Origin: Chryseobacterium carnipullorum
Lineage (GTDB): Bacteria > Bacteroidota > Bacteroidia > Flavobacteriales > Weeksellaceae
Length of the DNA stretch: 64,000 nt
NCBI RefSeq assembly: GCF_900142785.1
Contig: NZ_FRCD01000011.1
Coordinates: 62,001-126,000, forward strand
Direction: 5' to 3'
The notes beneath the pieces were generated by a model. That model had not been told where the DNA came from. It ran no database searches and was given only the letters and a program-made list of their open reading frames with translations. Shown piece after piece: positions 62,286-64,000 of the stretch. Position numbers and translations under genes: made by a program. Positions within the stretch are counted from its first letter, which is position 1. Every line of letters begins with the position of its first letter.

Positions 62286-62741
62286 TATGTAAGCAAAAAA
62301 TATCAACCACAAAAGTCACAAAAGTTTTCCTGAAACACTTAAGTTTATTTAAAGTTTAAAAGCTTATCGTAAAAAAGTACACTTAAGTTTTTGTAAAATC
62401 TATGATTTTCTTTACCATAACAGGAAAATCTGCCTGATCTTTTTAATCTGTGAGAATAATATTTTAAACCATTAAGCATTATTAAGCTTTTAAGAATATT
62501 AAGTTTTAGCTTCGCTTTAAGATCTACAACTTAAAAAAATCTTTGATTTTTCTTAACTAATCTTATTATCTTCATTTATCTTAATGTTTAAAAAAGTTTA
62601 GGGCGAGAATAGACAACCATATTAATGTCCGGAGGAAATTGATTTTAAATGACAGAGTTAAATTAACCACAGATAACACTTATTTTCACAGATGTTTGCG
62701 TTTTGTGAATCGGCAAAATCTTGAGATGTAAGGGATAAAAA

Positions 62742-62765
62742 AAGTGTAACGGTCAGGTTACACTT
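62742..62765 (-). terminator. Terminator of the PepSY gene
   Basis: aagtgtaac (62742-62750) pairs exactly with gttacactt (62757-62765); on the minus strand a T-run follows. It lies 20 bp past the stop at 62786. Confidence 0.82.
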
Positions 62766-62785
62766 ATCTGTTTTTTTTTGTTTTT

Positions 62786-63970
62786 TTAATTTGTGGAGAC
62801 CACTACCTTCACGTTCTTTTTCTTGGGTTTCTTCTTTTTTCTGTTCAGATAAATAATAAATCCTGTAATAGGAAGTGAAGCCGCAATCATGCCTGCAAAA
62901 AGATATACAATCCGGCCTGTCATTCCAAAGATGCTTCCTGTATGAAGGTCATAATTTCTTTCTCTTAAAGCAGTTCCATATCCGATGTTCCTGTCTTTAT
63001 AGGATTGATACTTTAAAATTGCACCGGAGTACTGATCAAAACTAAACTGCTCATTCTGGTATTGCTTATCACCATAGGTTACCTCAGCATAATAAGTTCC
63101 TTCTTCTGTTTTAGGGAAGCTGATGAGTGCAGATTTTTTATCAGCCAGGCTCTTTTCTACCCTGTTTCCTACAATATTCAAGATGCTTTTTTTGTCTGAA
63201 GACCCTTCGGAAGGAATGGTACTTTTAGCCTTCTGTTCAGTTTTAGTTTTTCCGTTCAGTGTTTTTTTTACCCATTGGTCAACGTCTTCAAAATTCCATA
63301 TCAATGCTGCGTATGAAATAAGGCATAAAGGAATAACGGCATAAAATCCCAGGACATTGTGCAAATCATAATTGATTCTTTTCCATTTAGCTGATGTTTT
63401 AATGAGAAACATTCCTTTCAATGCTTTCTTATTCATTTTACGCGGAAACCAGATCACCAGTCCTGAAAAAAGCATGATCGCTAATATCAGTGTAGAGTAT
63501 CCGGTAATGGTTTTACCAATTTTTTCACCCAATAAAAGCCTGCGGTGAAGATCCATCACGATCTCAAAAAAATCATTTTTGGCATTTTCCACCTCAAGAA
63601 CTTTTCCGGTGTAAGGATCCACATAAACCCTGTAATAATGAATATAAGAACCCCAATACGTCAAGGCCTCCTTATCCATTTTCAGGGAGCGGAACGCATA
63701 GCTTCTGGATGGATCTGAGGATATTTCTACCCTGCTTACCTTTAAACTGTCCGGAAGTGCCTGCTCAGCTTTTAACTTCAGGTCAGAAAACTGCAGTTTT
63801 TCTTTTTTTATGGTTTTGACGAAATATTTCTCCGGGTGTATGGCATGTTTCAGTTCTTTTTCAAAAGCGAGAATACATCCTGTCACCGCCATTATCACAA
63901 CGATAAGCCCGGACGTTAGTCCGAGCCATAGATGTAATTGATAGGCTGTCTTTCTGAGTATAGAATTCAT
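62786..63970 (-). CDS. PepSY-associated membrane protein (iron-regulated membrane protein type)
   Basis: 394 residues from Met 63970 ('MNSILRKTAYQLHLWLGL'); the frame continues to the window edge but this is the usual family start. Four membrane helices near residues 15-38, 140-162, 190-215 and 345-370, with a PepSY-type domain between the first two ('SRSYAFRSLKMDKEALTYWGSYIHYYRVYVDPYTGKVLEV'). Conserved His residues in 'LHLWLGL', 'DLHRRLLLG' and 'YDLHTGSIFG' suggest heme or metal contact. Such genes usually follow TonB-dependent siderophore receptors and act in iron uptake, probably as ferric reductases; the neighbour would lie beyond the window. Confidence 0.88.
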   Translation of the reverse strand: MNSILRKTAYQLHLWLGLTSGLIVVIMAVTGCILAFEKELKHAIHPEKYFVKTIKKEKLQFSDLKLKAEQALPDSLKVSRVEISSDPSRSYAFRSLKMDKEALTYWGSYIHYYRVYVDPYTGKVLEVENAKNDFFEIVMDLHRRLLLGEKIGKTITGYSTLILAIMLFSGLVIWFPRKMNKKALKGMFLIKTSAKWKRINYDLHNVLGFYAVIPLCLISYAALIWNFEDVDQWVKKTLNGKTKTEQKAKSTIPSEGSSDKKSILNIVGNRVEKSLADKKSALISFPKTEEGTYYAEVTYGDKQYQNEQFSFDQYSGAILKYQSYKDRNIGYGTALRERNYDLHTGSIFGMTGRIVYLFAGMIAASLPITGFIIYLNRKKKKPKKKNVKVVVSTN

Positions 63971-64000
63971 ATTAAAACTTAAGAGTAATCTCCGCCACAA

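Larger units (their letters stand above)
61554..62785. other. Long repeat-bearing intergenic region
   Basis: 1232 bp without a supported gene. 61566-62285 is a tandem array. 62286-62640 is AT-rich with many degenerate 'cttaag' / 'ttaagc' words. 62660-62700 holds another decayed 'accacagataacac' element, and 62742-62765 a terminator. Confidence 0.7.

Overview
The window reads as chromosome of a Chryseobacterium-like flavobacterium (Bacteroidota, Weeksellaceae). The grounds are the AT-rich sequence, type IX secretion (T9SS) sorting domains, AraC/HxlR/MocR regulators, a Chryseobacterium-type bacteriocin-like leader peptide, and promoters of the Bacteroidota form TTG-N(17-23)-TAnnTTTG (clearest at 17301-17330 and 45108-45138). 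No tRNA, rRNA, insertion sequence, integrase or CRISPR array was seen. Host genus is inferred, not proven.

Layout. 1-4 kb: two secreted T9SS-type proteins, a PAP2 phosphatase and a small glycine-zipper peptide. 4.2-6.8 kb: an arsenic operon (arsR, DUF6428-like gene, arsC, acr3) with two copies of a candidate ArsR operator. 6.9-7.7 kb: methionine aminopeptidase. 7.9-18 kb: a DNA-damage island with an error-prone PolIII alpha, a Y-family polymerase, a LexA-like XRE/S24 regulator, AlkB, exonuclease III and alkyladenine glycosylase. Identical 19-bp palindromes lie before the polymerase gene and at the start of the regulator gene. Two small proteins and a YciE/F ferritin-like protein sit inside this stretch. 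18-32 kb: a patatin-like protein with a membrane partner, Tat-type alkaline phosphatase, a MerC-like protein, NUDIX, an AraC-controlled deacetylase/DoxX pair, a secreted thioredoxin/rhodanese pair, a flavoprotein dehydrogenase with an SDR, and a lipoprotein gene broken by a stop codon. 31-44 kb: two aldo/keto reductases, a ClC channel, a large divergent nitronate-monooxygenase-like protein and a heavy-metal RND system whose pump and outer-membrane factor are fused. 44-55 kb: a mosaic of small regulator-enzyme modules (Crp, AraC-MFS, HxlR-isochorismatase, HxlR-MBL hydrolase) including a head-to-head pair of genes that have both lost their 5' ends. 55-61.5 kb: a biotin operon (bioA, bioB, bioD, bioF and an uncharacterised diiron-type ferritin-like gene) divergent from a MocR regulator. 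61.5-62.8 kb: tandem 219-bp repeats. 62.8-64 kb: a PepSY membrane protein.

The most interesting candidates for undescribed biology are: the ferritin-like protein translationally coupled to bioF in an operon lacking the usual pimeloyl-ACP genes; the S24 regulator with its paired operators and mutagenic polymerases; the 601-residue NMO-like protein with a cysteine-containing insertion; and the glycine-zipper peptide with two CxxxC motifs. Functions are assigned by reading motifs; no database search was run.
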